A stretch of DNA of 58,805 nucleotides from Flavobacteriaceae bacterium (GCA_030830005.1 JAURNV010000033.1:1-58805); one strand, 5' to 3'; positions 9,321 through 18,056 are shown, counted from the stretch's first letter. Numbers and translations: made by a program. The notes: generated from the sequence alone by a model not told the origin.

Positions 9321-10139
9321 AAGTATAAATGTTAGCGAAGAGGTGTTTTTGATTCTCCACCCAACAAGATTTGAATATGTGCCTTTAAGCAACGCTTTGA
9401 TCCATTGAAATTTTGAATGGCTATACTGCTCAGACAAAAGAGAAACATAGTAGGCGTCCCAAAACATATTCTGTGTCTTTAAAACAGTAAAGCCTGAATC
9501 TTTAGCAAGCTGTTCAATAGCCGTTTTATTGTAGTGCCACAAATGTCTAGGCGCGTCGTATGCTGCCCACAGGGATTTGTAATGCCTTGCGTCCCATGCG
9601 TCAATGTTAGGAAGGGCAAGGATTAAAACTCCGCCAGGAATAAGGGCATGATAAAAGTTAGCTAATTCTTGTTTTGGGTTGGGCAAATGCTCAAAAACAT
9701 GCCATAGGGTTATGGCGTTAAAGCTGTTCGGGCGGTAAGGCTGATTGCATAGGATGATTTTTTTTTGCTTGATTTGGGAAATGGCATTTTGTGCTTTTTC
9801 GTAGGCGTAAACTTCCCAACCGTGCTTTTTGGCTTGTTGTGCAAAGGCTCCGTTGCCTGCTCCAAAATCCAAGAGTTTTCCCTTAGGACAAACGCTGTTC
9901 AGCCGCTTAAGCTTTACGTAATTATTGACGGCTTTTATACAAAAATATAGCGCTGATTGGAAGTCTTTTGGTTTTCTTTGGTGTGAGGCATACCCAGAAT
10001 TCGGGTAATATTTTTCAAGCGCCTCTTCTTTTGGTTGGGGCATTGTTTTCCATGCCCCAGTCTTCGAATCAAAAGTCAGCTCAAAGGCGTGCTTACTCAC
10101 TAAATGGTCAATAACTTGAATGGGTTTCACGTGGAACAA
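9306..10139 (-). CDS. class I SAM-dependent methyltransferase
   Basis: 277 aa. The SAM-binding motif I is LLDFGAGNGAFAQQAKKHGW (about residues 90-110), and WHVFEHLPNPKQEL with PGGVLILALPN forms the later Rossmann strands of UbiG-like methyltransferases. Substrate unknown. There is no usable ATG: the reading frame opens directly after the mnmG stop with TTG (10139), and the next candidate is GTG (10133). Both lie inside a parS-like palindrome, which dictates the N-terminal residues FHV. It is the last gene of the ybeY-mnmG-methyltransferase cluster, a neighbourhood I recall as common in Bacteroidota. Confidence 0.82.
   Translation of the reverse strand: MFHVKPIQVIDHLVSKHAFELTFDSKTGAWKTMPQPKEEALEKYYPNSGYASHQRKPKDFQSALYFCIKAVNNYVKLKRLNSVCPKGKLLDFGAGNGAFAQQAKKHGWEVYAYEKAQNAISQIKQKKIILCNQPYRPNSFNAITLWHVFEHLPNPKQELANFYHALIPGGVLILALPNIDAWDARHYKSLWAAYDAPRHLWHYNKTAIEQLAKDSGFTVLKTQNMFWDAYYVSLLSEQYSHSKFQWIKALLKGTYSNLVGWRIKNTSSLTFILKKPE
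10123..10138. promoter_or_regulatory. parS-like ParB-binding site (variant)
   Basis: GGTTTCACGTGGAACA matches the bacterial parS consensus TGTTTCACGTGAAACA at 14 of 16 positions, and the right half GTGGAACA is itself a common parS half-site. It lies over the first codons of the methyltransferase, 4 nt from the mnmG stop. Together with the perfect copy at 12026 it brackets mnmG. ParB binding is inferred from the motif. Confidence 0.75.
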
Positions 10140-12011
10140 TTAACGCCCCATGTACACAAGCAAGACGGATAAGTCGCTGGGCGAAACGCCGCTTATACGG
10201 GAAGCCTGTGCAATGGTAACAGGTTTAATTTCAGAAAGTTTTTGGCGTGCTTCTATGGAAAGGGAATTAACCTTTTGATAATCAAAATCTTCAGGAATAG
10301 CGACATAATCAAGTTGGGTAAGCTTGTCTGCCTGAGCTTTTTCTTTAGCGATATACCCCGCATACTTGATTTGAATTTCCGCTTGCTCTAAAACGGTGCT
10401 GTCTATGTCGTGGCTGCGCACAAAATCTGCAACAGGGGGGTGGGCAAGGAAGTCGTCTATCGAAATGTTTGGCCTTGACAAAACCTTATTCATCTTTACA
10501 GATTGCTTAGTCGGAGCTGAGGACTTGCGCTCAAGAATAGGGTTAATCGTTTCCGGCTTGATGCTGGTTTCGGAGAAAAATGAAATTAAGGCATCTGCTT
10601 TATGTTCCTGCTTTTCCATTTGATGTAATCGCTCATCAGATGCTAAACCAAGAGCGTGAGCTTTGGGTGTGAGGCGCGTGTCGGCATTGTCTTGCCGCAA
10701 AAGGGTTCTGTACTCGGCGCGGGAAGTGAACATTCGATAGGGCTCTTCAGTGCCTTTCGTAATCAAATCGTCAATCAAAACGCCTATATAGGCTTCATCG
10801 CGAGAAAGTGTAAATGGCGAATTTCCTTTCACATGAAGGTGTGCGTTAATGCCTGCCATAAGCCCCTGCGATGCCGCCTCTTCGTAGCCCGTTGTGCCGT
10901 TAATTTGACCAGCAAAAAACAATCCGCTTATGGGCTTTGTTTCAAGATTGTGCTTGAGTTGGGTAGGAGGAAAATAATCGTATTCTATTGCATATCCGGG
11001 ACGGAAAAACTTAACCTGCTCAAATCCATCAACAGCGCGCAATGCCTTGAACTGGACTTCTTCAGGAAGTGACGTTGAAAAGCCGTTTACATAAACCTCA
11101 ACCGTGTTCCACCCTTCGGGTTCTACAAAAATTTGATGGCGTTCCTTTTCTGAGAAACGATTTATCTTGTCTTCAACAGAAGGGCAATACCTTGGGCCTA
11201 TGCTTTGAATCCGCCCATTAAACATGGGGGAGCGATCGAAGCCTTCTCGCAACAAGTCGTGTACAACAGGGCTCGTATACGTCATGTGGCAGGACCTTTG
11301 TTGCTTAAGCGGTACCGTGCTGTTAAGAAAAGAAAACTTTGCTGGCCGTTCATCTCCAGGCTGTTCAAACATCTTAGAATAATCTAACGAGCGACCGTCT
11401 ACCCTTGGAGGAGTGCCTGTTTTCATGCGTCCAGAAGAAAATCCTTTTTCAATCAATCGCTCAGTAATACCAAACGAAGCGCTTTCCCCTGCGCGTCCAC
11501 CGCCAAATTGCTTCTCTCCAATATGAATAAGTCCATTTAAAAACGTTCCGCTGGTAAGCACCACAGATTTTGCTTTAATTTTTATGCCAAGAGTAGTAAC
11601 AACCCCAGAGATGGCGTCTCCTTCAAAAAGTAAATCCGTTACCATGTCTTGATAAAAATCAAGGTTTGGTGTTTGTTCTAACATTAAGCGCCACTCGGCC
11701 GCAAAAAGCATACGGTCTGACTGTACCCTAGGGCTCCACATCGCTGGACCTTTTGAGCGATTAAGCATCTTAAACTGTATAGCCGTTTTATCGGAAACAA
11801 TACCGCTATATCCGCCAAGGGCGTCAATTTCCCGAACTATTTGTCCCTTAGCTATTCCTCCCATTGCAGGGTTACAAGACATTTGTCCAATGTTCTGAAG
11901 GTTCATTGTTATCAGCAGTGTCTTGCTGCCCATGTTGGCTGCTGAGGCTGCGGCTTCAGCGCCGGCATGACCGCCGCCTACAACAATAACATCATAAATA
12001 GTGTCAAACAT
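10140..12011 (-). CDS. mnmG: tRNA uridine-5-carboxymethylaminomethyl(34) synthesis enzyme MnmG (GidA)
   Basis: 623 aa, normal length. The FAD-binding motif VIVVGGGHAGAEAAASAANMG is at residues 8-28. QNIGQMSCNPAMGGIAKG is the GidA signature, GRMKTGTPPRVDGRS and GLFFAGQINGTTGYEEAA are further conserved blocks, and a C-terminal helical domain binds MnmE and tRNA. With MnmE it installs cmnm5 at wobble uridine 34. Its start overlaps the ybeY stop by 8 nt. The gene is flanked on both sides by parS-like sites. mnmG (gidA) is often origin-proximal in bacteria. Confidence 0.97.
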   Translation of the reverse strand: MFDTIYDVIVVGGGHAGAEAAASAANMGSKTLLITMNLQNIGQMSCNPAMGGIAKGQIVREIDALGGYSGIVSDKTAIQFKMLNRSKGPAMWSPRVQSDRMLFAAEWRLMLEQTPNLDFYQDMVTDLLFEGDAISGVVTTLGIKIKAKSVVLTSGTFLNGLIHIGEKQFGGGRAGESASFGITERLIEKGFSSGRMKTGTPPRVDGRSLDYSKMFEQPGDERPAKFSFLNSTVPLKQQRSCHMTYTSPVVHDLLREGFDRSPMFNGRIQSIGPRYCPSVEDKINRFSEKERHQIFVEPEGWNTVEVYVNGFSTSLPEEVQFKALRAVDGFEQVKFFRPGYAIEYDYFPPTQLKHNLETKPISGLFFAGQINGTTGYEEAASQGLMAGINAHLHVKGNSPFTLSRDEAYIGVLIDDLITKGTEEPYRMFTSRAEYRTLLRQDNADTRLTPKAHALGLASDERLHQMEKQEHKADALISFFSETSIKPETINPILERKSSAPTKQSVKMNKVLSRPNISIDDFLAHPPVADFVRSHDIDSTVLEQAEIQIKYAGYIAKEKAQADKLTQLDYVAIPEDFDYQKVNSLSIEARQKLSEIKPVTIAQASRISGVSPSDLSVLLVYMGR

Positions 12012-12450
12012 GGTCTAGGGAGTTTTGTTCCACGTGGAACAAGTTGATGCATCGTTCTTCCTCATCGCGCATGGAGCTTTTGTCGCTTGAGGACTTGTCT
12101 TTGTATCCCAAGCAATGTAACAGCCCGTGTGCCATAACGCGCAAAAGTTCTGTCTCGAACGGTTGGTTGTATTCTGTTGCGTTGGCCATCACGCGTTCTA
12201 TAGAGATTGCGATATTTGCAGAAATGTCTTTTCCTACAGTGTCATCAAAAGTAATGATGTCGGTAAGAGTGTCGTGACTAAGGTGCTTGACGTTAAGCTT
12301 GTGTAGTGCTGTATCGTCCATAAAGGCAAATGCCAGCTGTAGCGAAAGGCATTGATGCTTTCGTGCGCAACGAATAAGCCACAACTTGTGAGCGGCCTCG
12401 TTTGCTAAGGAAAAATCAGTCTCGTACAAAAAATCTATCTCTGCTTCCAC
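12004..12450 (-). CDS. ybeY: rRNA maturation endoribonuclease YbeY, GTG start
   Basis: 148 aa from GTG at 12450. The open frame continues upstream, but only this start leaves the family N-terminus (DFLYETDFSLAN) and sits just after a promoter element. Conserved HDTLTDIITFD and the metal site MAHGLLHCLGYKD are present. The last ligand of the usual HGxLHLxGYDH motif reads K-D here, as I recall for Bacteroidota relatives. YbeY acts in 16S rRNA 3' maturation and ribosome quality control. The C-terminal tail residues LFHVEQ are encoded by a perfect parS palindrome. The 3' end overlaps mnmG by 8 nt. Confidence 0.86.
   Translation of the reverse strand: MEAEIDFLYETDFSLANEAAHKLWLIRCARKHQCLSLQLAFAFMDDTALHKLNVKHLSHDTLTDIITFDDTVGKDISANIAISIERVMANATEYNQPFETELLRVMAHGLLHCLGYKDKSSSDKSSMRDEEERCINLFHVEQNSLDHV
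12026..12041. promoter_or_regulatory. parS ParB-binding site (perfect palindrome)
   Basis: TGTTCCACGTGGAACA is a perfect 16-bp palindrome (18 bp with flanking T and A) and an accepted form of the parS consensus. It lies within the last dozen codons of ybeY, about 1.9 kb from the second site at 10123. Its placement in an unconserved tail suggests the DNA rather than the protein is selected. Confidence 0.88.
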
Positions 12451-12454
12451 GTCG

Positions 12455-12462
12455 CAAATATA
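12455..12462 (-). promoter_or_regulatory. -7 element TATATTTG for ybeY-mnmG-methyltransferase
   Basis: TATATTTG on the minus strand ends 4 nt before the GTG start of ybeY, implying a leaderless mRNA and supporting that start over the longer open frame. Confidence 0.6.
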
Positions 12463-12497
12463 TTCATTTAACCCTGTATTCGAAGCGATTAGGATTG

Positions 12498-12505
12498 TAT
12501 CTTTG
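12498..12505 (+). promoter_or_regulatory. -7 element TATCTTTG for gltX
   Basis: TATCTTTG fits TAnnTTTG and ends 14 nt before the gltX ATG. It is arranged back to back with the ybeY promoter in a 70-bp divergent spacer. Confidence 0.55.
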
Positions 12506-12519
12506 GCTAAAAAGAAATT

Positions 12520-14028
12520 ATGTCTGTCCGTGTTCGTTTTGCACCAAGCCCAACAGGTCCGCTTCACATTGGAGGGGTGCGTACAGCTCTTTACAATTAT
12601 CTGTTTGCAAAAAAACACGGAGGCTCCTTTGTTCTTCGCATTGAAGACACAGACCAAAGTCGTTATGTAAGTGGGGCTGAAGACTATATACATGACGCAC
12701 TTGAATGGATGGGAATTGTGCCCGACGAAAGCTCTAAGAAAATGGGGGCGGCTGGACCTTATCGTCAAAGCGAACGCAAGGCATTGTATATCAAGCACAT
12801 AGAATTGCTTTTGGGTTCAGGGAATGCATACATTGCTTTTGATAGTCCTGAGGAATTGAACACATTAAGAAAAGACGCTGAAAGAAAAGGAGATGCCTTT
12901 ATCTACAATTGGAAAAACAGAGACCGACTACAAAATAGCATTGCGTTAGGAGATAAAGAAACTCAAGAACGTTTATCAAAGGGGGATCCGTATGTAATAC
13001 GGTTTAGGGCTTACACAAGCGCCGAAGCTCAAGTGCTAACGCTACATGACGAAGTACGGGGCGCGGTTGAAATACATGTCCCGCTACTAGACGACAAAAT
13101 TTTAGTAAAGCAAGATGGCATGCCTACCTATCATTTGGCTAATGTTGTGGACGACCATTTGATGGAAATCACCCACGTTATTCGCGGGGAAGAGTGGCTT
13201 CCCTCAATGGCCTTACATGTGCTATTGTATAAGGCTTTTGGGTGGGTTCCGCCTGCTTTTGCCCATGTGCCTTTAATTTTAAAACCCTCTGGAAAAGGGA
13301 AATTATCTAAAAGAGATGGGGCAAAATTAGGTTTTCCTGTATTTCCACTAACTTGGGATAAAGAGACTCCTGGGTTTAAAGAAAACGGCTATTTACCCGG
13401 AGCGCTTACAAATTATCTTGCTTTATTGGGTTGGAATCCTGGCGGCCAAAAAGAGCTGTTTTCATTAAAAGAAATCATTGATTCTTTTTCGCTTGAAAAC
13501 ATAACAAAATCAGGAGGGCGATTTGATCCTGATCGTTGTAAGTGGTTTAACCAGCAAGTTCTTCACGCCTCCGCTGCAAAATCATTGGTGCCTACTCTTG
13601 AAAAAGAGCTTTACAAACGGGGGATTGACGCTGCTGGAATTTCTCTCATCGATGTAGTAAAATTGATTCAAGGGCGCTTAACACTTCTTACGGATATTTG
13701 GCCTGAAGCAGAATTCTTTTTTGTTCCCCCGAAATCGTATGACGAAAAGGATGTTAATAAGCTATGGAAAGAAGACACTTCTGAAATTCTTACTGCTATT
13801 TCTGGGCTACTGGGCAACACCGCTGCTCAAAGCGACGAAGAAATACGCGCACTTATCAAAAGCTGGGCAACAGAAAACGCTGTTGGTTTAGGCAAAATTA
13901 TGGCTCCGTTGCGCATCGCGCTAGTGGGAGGAATGCGAGGCCCGGATGTGTTTGCTGTATGCAGTATTTTAGGTGTCGCCGCATGTGTAGATAGAATTAA
14001 AAATGCCACCATACACATATCGCTCTAA
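12520..14028 (+). CDS. gltX: glutamate--tRNA ligase
   Basis: 502 aa class I synthetase. The HIGH-type motif is APSPTGPLHIGGVRTALYNY near the N-terminus, and the KMSKS-type loop is GKLSKRDGAKLG near residue 265. A Glu-binding pattern (RIEDTDQSRY) and the C-terminal anticodon-binding helical domain are present. A separate glnS is present and no gatCAB was seen, so it is likely the discriminating form that charges only tRNA-Glu. This is an inference from gene content in this window alone. Confidence 0.96.
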   Translation: MSVRVRFAPSPTGPLHIGGVRTALYNYLFAKKHGGSFVLRIEDTDQSRYVSGAEDYIHDALEWMGIVPDESSKKMGAAGPYRQSERKALYIKHIELLLGSGNAYIAFDSPEELNTLRKDAERKGDAFIYNWKNRDRLQNSIALGDKETQERLSKGDPYVIRFRAYTSAEAQVLTLHDEVRGAVEIHVPLLDDKILVKQDGMPTYHLANVVDDHLMEITHVIRGEEWLPSMALHVLLYKAFGWVPPAFAHVPLILKPSGKGKLSKRDGAKLGFPVFPLTWDKETPGFKENGYLPGALTNYLALLGWNPGGQKELFSLKEIIDSFSLENITKSGGRFDPDRCKWFNQQVLHASAAKSLVPTLEKELYKRGIDAAGISLIDVVKLIQGRLTLLTDIWPEAEFFFVPPKSYDEKDVNKLWKEDTSEILTAISGLLGNTAAQSDEEIRALIKSWATENAVGLGKIMAPLRIALVGGMRGPDVFAVCSILGVAACVDRIKNATIHISL

Positions 14029-14062
14029 TTCACTATATTTAATGTTCTCTAAATTATAAATT

Positions 14063-14989
14063 ATGGATTTATTATTCAACATTCTACTTGCCTTTGCCGC
14101 TATCGTGTTCTTATCGTCGGCGATTTTTATCGTGAAACAACAAACGGCTGCTGTTATAGAGCGGTTTGGGCGTTTTCAAAGCATTCGTCATTCAGGACTT
14201 CAGCTTAGAATTCCTATTGTTGATCGTATCGCGGGGCGGTTAAGTCTTAAAATACAGCAACTTGATGTTGTCGTGGAGACCAAAACTAAAGATGATGTTT
14301 TTGTAAAACTAAAGGTTTCGGTGCAATACAAAGTAATTCGAGATAAAGTCTATGATGCGTTTTACAAGCTCGATTATCCGCACGATCAGATAACTTCTTA
14401 CGTGTTTGATGTTGTGCGCGCAGAAGTGCCTAAAATGCGCTTAGACGATGTGTTTGTCCGAAAAGATGACATTGCCATTGCAGTAAAGTCGGAACTTAAT
14501 GATGCCATGCTTGAATATGGCTATGATATTATTAAAACATTGGTTACGGACATAGACCCAGATCAAGAAGTAAAAAACGCGATGAATCAAATTAATGCGT
14601 CAGAAAGAAAAAAGATTGCCGCTCAATATGATGGCGACGCAGCGCGTATTTTGATTGTAGAAAAAGCCAAGGCTGAAGCCGAATCAAAAAGACTTCAAGG
14701 ACAAGGAATTGCCGACCAGCGTAGAGAAATCGCGCGGGGACTAGAGGAGTCTGTAGAGGTTTTAAACAAGGTTGGAATAAACTCCCAAGAAGCCTCTGCG
14801 TTAATTGTGGTAACCCAACATTACGACACGCTGCAGTCAATAGGGGAGCAAACAAATTCTAATCTAATTTTGCTACCCAATTCACCACAAGCTGGATCCG
14901 ACATGCTAAACAATATGGTCGCCTCCTTTACGGCAAGTAACCAAATTGGTGAGGCGATGAAAAGGGGTAGGGAAAAAGGCGAGAAATAA
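14063..14989 (+). CDS. SPFH / band 7 (stomatin-prohibitin) membrane protein
   Basis: 308 aa. One N-terminal membrane helix (LLFNILLAFAAIVFLSSAIFI) is followed by the SPFH domain starting TAAVIERFGRFQSIRHSG and containing IQQLDVVVETKTKDDVFVKL. A long Ala/Glu/Lys-rich coiled-coil region (about 175-235, AEAESKRLQGQGIADQRREI) and a hydrophobic tail follow. Such proteins oligomerise into membrane microdomain scaffolds and often regulate proteases. It lies 34 nt after gltX on the same strand, and a read-through unit is possible. Confidence 0.88.
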   Translation: MDLLFNILLAFAAIVFLSSAIFIVKQQTAAVIERFGRFQSIRHSGLQLRIPIVDRIAGRLSLKIQQLDVVVETKTKDDVFVKLKVSVQYKVIRDKVYDAFYKLDYPHDQITSYVFDVVRAEVPKMRLDDVFVRKDDIAIAVKSELNDAMLEYGYDIIKTLVTDIDPDQEVKNAMNQINASERKKIAAQYDGDAARILIVEKAKAEAESKRLQGQGIADQRREIARGLEESVEVLNKVGINSQEASALIVVTQHYDTLQSIGEQTNSNLILLPNSPQAGSDMLNNMVASFTASNQIGEAMKRGREKGEK

Positions 14990-15032
14990 GCGCTCAAGCT
15001 GCTTTTTTAAACCTATTGATGTTTCTGCGCTT

Positions 15033-15638
15033 TTATAGCGCAATAGTATGCGATAGCGACAGCAGTAACACCCATTGTTTTGTGGTAGGAAACTGCCAAT
15101 GCATAACCCCCGCATTAAGATATAATGCGTCCGAAAGTTTATGAATCGCTTGTGCGGTTATACGGTTTTGATTAAAGCTTGTTCCTGAGTTTTGCAAAAA
15201 AACTTCTTCTGAAAGGCTCAGTGCAACTGTTGAAGAAAGGGGAGTTTTTGCATTAATTCCAAAACGATACCGCAATTGGAAATTGTCACCTAACCAACGC
15301 TCCTCCAAGAAGAATGAATTTGTTAGTTTTACCGAACTAAGCTGTGTGGAGAAAGCCACTTTTTGGTAAGCCCCGTGCTCACTAAGTGCGCCAATTTTTC
15401 TATACCCCGCAGACACGCTAACATTAGACAAAAGCGCACGTGTAAACCCTGCGGTGATGAGCGCCTGGTCTTCTGCCAAATCCAACTCAAAACTTCGGTG
15501 CTGGTATTGCGTGTCAAAACTTGTTTTTTCGTTTAGGGTTAGTTTGTTTTTGTAAATTACCCACGACCCCGTGCCTGATTGTGCAAAAGCGGTGATTGAA
15601 AAAAAAGAAAGTGCTATTAGTACATTAAATTTTGACAT
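15033..15638 (-). CDS. DUF2490 domain outer-membrane protein
   Basis: 201 aa from the ATG at 15638, chosen because it begins a clean signal peptide (MSKFNVLIALSFFSITAFAQ); a start 27 nt upstream would add a polar extension. The mature protein is a series of alternating beta strands rich in aromatic and Ser/Thr residues, with RWLGDNFQLRYRFGINA typical of DUF2490. It is predicted to be an outer-membrane beta barrel of unknown function. It overlaps the 3' end of glnS by 14 nt and is probably co-transcribed with it. Confidence 0.78.
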   Translation of the reverse strand: MSKFNVLIALSFFSITAFAQSGTGSWVIYKNKLTLNEKTSFDTQYQHRSFELDLAEDQALITAGFTRALLSNVSVSAGYRKIGALSEHGAYQKVAFSTQLSSVKLTNSFFLEERWLGDNFQLRYRFGINAKTPLSSTVALSLSEEVFLQNSGTSFNQNRITAQAIHKLSDALYLNAGVMHWQFPTTKQWVLLLSLSHTIAL

Positions 15639-17628
15639 TTTTTGCTGTTTGAGATAATATTTCATTTCTGTCTTCTTGAGCTTTCAGAATAAATTCCCTC
15701 GCCGATTGTGATAGTTGCAACCCTCTATTCATGTGTTCGATTAAAACCAAAAGCGTAGCCAAGCGTGTTCCTGTTTTTTTAAGCGCAGTGTTAAACAACG
15801 CGGCTATCTCATCATAGTGAATTTGAGAAGCCAGTACAGCGATTTGCTTTTTGAATTCATGTTGGTTTTCTTCAAAAAGCGATATTCCTTTTTTGCCTAA
15901 TCGCTTTAATTCTTCGACCGGCTTAACACTGTGGTTTGAGGGTTGTCGCTGCGGTTTGTTTTGTTGTTTAACCCAAGTGTCTCTTAGCCCTACGGTTTTG
16001 TTAAAAACTTGACTCGTGGCAGAACTGTCTTGGTCGCAAACAAAATAACCTAAACGCTGAAACTGAAATCTATCGCCAGGTTTTGCCTCGGCGAGCATCG
16101 GTTCTGCAACTGCGGTTATTATGTTAAAAGAATTTGGATTTAAATGTGTCATAAAGTCAACCGCCTTGTCTTCGTCAGGACTTGATGTTTTAAACAGTCT
16201 GTCGTATTCACGAACTTCAATGTTTTGTGCATTTGTTGACTCTACCCAATGAATGGTTGCTTTTACTTTTCGTTGGCTCTCTAGTGTCCCGCTACCGCTA
16301 AGACTTTTAGGGTCATACGTGCAAAAGACTGTTGTAATATTCCCATCGGCATCTTTATCAACAGATTCCGCTTTGATGATATAGGCACTCTTAAGGCGGA
16401 CTTCACCTCCCGGTTGTAGTCTAAAAAACTTTCGGCTGGCTTCTTCCTTGAAATCGTCTTGCTCTATAAAAATTGTTTTTCCAAAAGGCATTGTACGTGT
16501 CCCTGCTTTTTGATCCTCGGGATTGTTTTCTGTTTTAAGGGTTTCGATATCATCATCAGGATAATTGGTGATAACAACTTTTATCGGATTTAAAACCACC
16601 ATGGCGCGCGTGGCCGTTTGATTTAAATCTTCACGTACACAAAATTCCAACAAGGAGGCGTCAATGACGTTCTCACGCTTGGCGATGCCTACGGTTTCTA
16701 CAAACTTGCGTAGCGAGGCAGGGGTGTATCCCCTGCGGCGCAATCCGCTGATGGTAGGCATGCGGGGGTCGTCCCAACCAGACACTTTTTTTTCTTCGAC
16801 CAGACGTTGTAGTTTTCGCTTACTCGTAATGGTATAATTTAGGTTTAACCGAGCAAACTCCCGCTGTTTTGGGCGAAGCCCTTCTTGAACAAGTTTATCT
16901 AAAAAGGCATCATACAAATCCCGATGTGGCTTAAACTCCAGCGTACATAAAGAGTGTGATATTTGTTCTATATAGTCCGACTGCCCGTGTGCCCAATCGT
17001 ACATGGGATACATACACCATTGATTCTTGGTGCGGTGATGTGTTTTATGTAAAATCCTATACAAAATAGGATCGCGCAACAGCATATTGGGCGAGGCCAT
17101 ATCTCCTTTAAAACGAAGCGTCATAGATCCTTCGGGGTGCTTGCCTGCTTTCATTTCTTTAAAAAGGCGAAGGGTGTCTTCTGGTGATTGATTGCGATAA
17201 GGGCTTAGGATTCCTGACATGGTGGGTGTGCCTTTTTGAGCGGCTATTTCTTCGGGAGATTGTGGGTCAACATAGGCGTTACCTTCTTCTATCAACTGCA
17301 CTGCCCATGCGTACAATTGCTCAAAGTAATCAGATGCATAACATTCTTTGTCCCAAGAATAGCCCAACCATGCTACATCTTTGCGAATGGCGTCAACAAA
17401 ATGTTGCTCTTCTTTGGCAGGGTTAGTGTCATCAAAGCGCAAGTTAACCGGAGCGTTATACTTCTTCCCTAGTTCGAAATTTAAACAAATCGCCTTGACG
17501 TGGCCAATGTGCAAATAGCCGTTTGGTTCTGGAGGAAAACGAAAGCGCAAAGACGTTGGGTCTAGCCCTGAAGCTAAATCCTCTTCAATAATATGTTCAA
17601 CAAAATGCTTAGAAGGCGTGTCGCTCAT
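15625..17628 (-). CDS. glnS: glutamine--tRNA ligase with C-terminal YqeY-like extension
   Basis: 667 aa, about 110 residues longer than E. coli GlnRS. RFPPEPNGYLHIGHVKAICL holds the HIGH motif, RFDDTNPAKE the tRNA acceptor region and TSKRKLQRLV the KMSKS-like loop. The beta-barrel anticodon domain follows, ending near residue 555 (GLRDTW). The remainder starts with a basic linker (QQNKPQRQPSN) and then forms a helical domain to the C-terminus. This matches the GlnRS/YqeY fusion arrangement known from Deinococcus and annotated in Bacteroidota, where the extra domain aids tRNA-Gln binding. Assigning the tail to YqeY is an inference. Confidence 0.93.
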   Translation of the reverse strand: MSDTPSKHFVEHIIEEDLASGLDPTSLRFRFPPEPNGYLHIGHVKAICLNFELGKKYNAPVNLRFDDTNPAKEEQHFVDAIRKDVAWLGYSWDKECYASDYFEQLYAWAVQLIEEGNAYVDPQSPEEIAAQKGTPTMSGILSPYRNQSPEDTLRLFKEMKAGKHPEGSMTLRFKGDMASPNMLLRDPILYRILHKTHHRTKNQWCMYPMYDWAHGQSDYIEQISHSLCTLEFKPHRDLYDAFLDKLVQEGLRPKQREFARLNLNYTITSKRKLQRLVEEKKVSGWDDPRMPTISGLRRRGYTPASLRKFVETVGIAKRENVIDASLLEFCVREDLNQTATRAMVVLNPIKVVITNYPDDDIETLKTENNPEDQKAGTRTMPFGKTIFIEQDDFKEEASRKFFRLQPGGEVRLKSAYIIKAESVDKDADGNITTVFCTYDPKSLSGSGTLESQRKVKATIHWVESTNAQNIEVREYDRLFKTSSPDEDKAVDFMTHLNPNSFNIITAVAEPMLAEAKPGDRFQFQRLGYFVCDQDSSATSQVFNKTVGLRDTWVKQQNKPQRQPSNHSVKPVEELKRLGKKGISLFEENQHEFKKQIAVLASQIHYDEIAALFNTALKKTGTRLATLLVLIEHMNRGLQLSQSAREFILKAQEDRNEILSQTAKNVKI

Positions 17629-17645
17629 CTGTTCACGATTTTCGG

Positions 17646-17653
17646 CAAAGGTA
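17646..17653 (-). promoter_or_regulatory. -7 element TACCTTTG for glnS
   Basis: TACCTTTG on the minus strand, 17 nt upstream of the glnS ATG, back to back with the folB promoter. Confidence 0.55.
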
Positions 17654-17684
17654 ATTATTTCGGCTCGTCTGTTGTAATAGTTTC

Positions 17685-17692
17685 TATATTTG
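17685..17692 (+). promoter_or_regulatory. -7 element TATATTTG for folB
   Basis: TATATTTG ends 7 nt before the folB ATG, predicting a leaderless or nearly leaderless transcript. Confidence 0.6.
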
Positions 17693-17699
17693 ACGCACT

Positions 17700-18056
17700 A
17701 TGGGAACCGTATATTTAGAAAACGTAAGGGTCTATGCTTATCACGGCTGTTTGCCCGAAGAAACCTTAATTGGCAGCGACTATCGCGTAGATTTGTGGGT
17801 AGAGGCCGATTTGTTGCCCTCCGCGGCATCAGATGCCCTAGAAGACACCGTAGATTATGTTACTCTTTGCGCATGCATAAAAGAGGAGATGGCGGTGCCT
17901 TCTAAGCTTTTGGAGCATGTGGCAAAACGTATTTTAGCCCGGGTGTTTAATGCGAGTGGTTTGGTAACCACTGCTAGAGTAAAGGTGGCAAAAATAAACC
18001 CCCCCATTGGCGGACATGTCGCTGCAGTTGTGATTGAGCTAACGGAAAAGAGGTAG
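17700..18056 (+). CDS. folB: dihydroneopterin aldolase
   Basis: 118 aa, family length. The N-terminal pattern VYLENVRVYAYHGCLPEE carries the YHG motif, with Glu20 or Glu21 as the active-site acid. The middle segment DTVDYVTLCACIKEEM is the substrate-contact block. LLEHVAKRILARV and KINPPIGGHVAAVVIEL complete the fold, with the Lys near position 98 as general base. It cleaves dihydroneopterin to hydroxymethyl-dihydropterin and glycolaldehyde in folate synthesis. No other folate gene is adjacent. Confidence 0.93.
   Translation: MGTVYLENVRVYAYHGCLPEETLIGSDYRVDLWVEADLLPSAASDALEDTVDYVTLCACIKEEMAVPSKLLEHVAKRILARVFNASGLVTTARVKVAKINPPIGGHVAAVVIELTEKR

Noticed and set aside
9233-9322. 29-codon ORF between holB and the methyltransferase
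   Set aside because: It overlaps the terminator hairpin and the methyltransferase 3' end, has no promoter element and no recognisable features.
12451-12798. Long N-terminal extension of YbeY across the gltX start
   Set aside because: It is antisense to gltX, lacks YbeY homology, and the promoter element plus GTG at 12450 explain the gene.
15026-15042. Hairpin TGCGCT/AGCGCA between the SPFH gene and DUF2490
   Set aside because: No T run follows on either strand and it overlaps the DUF2490 stop, so it is not supported as a terminator.
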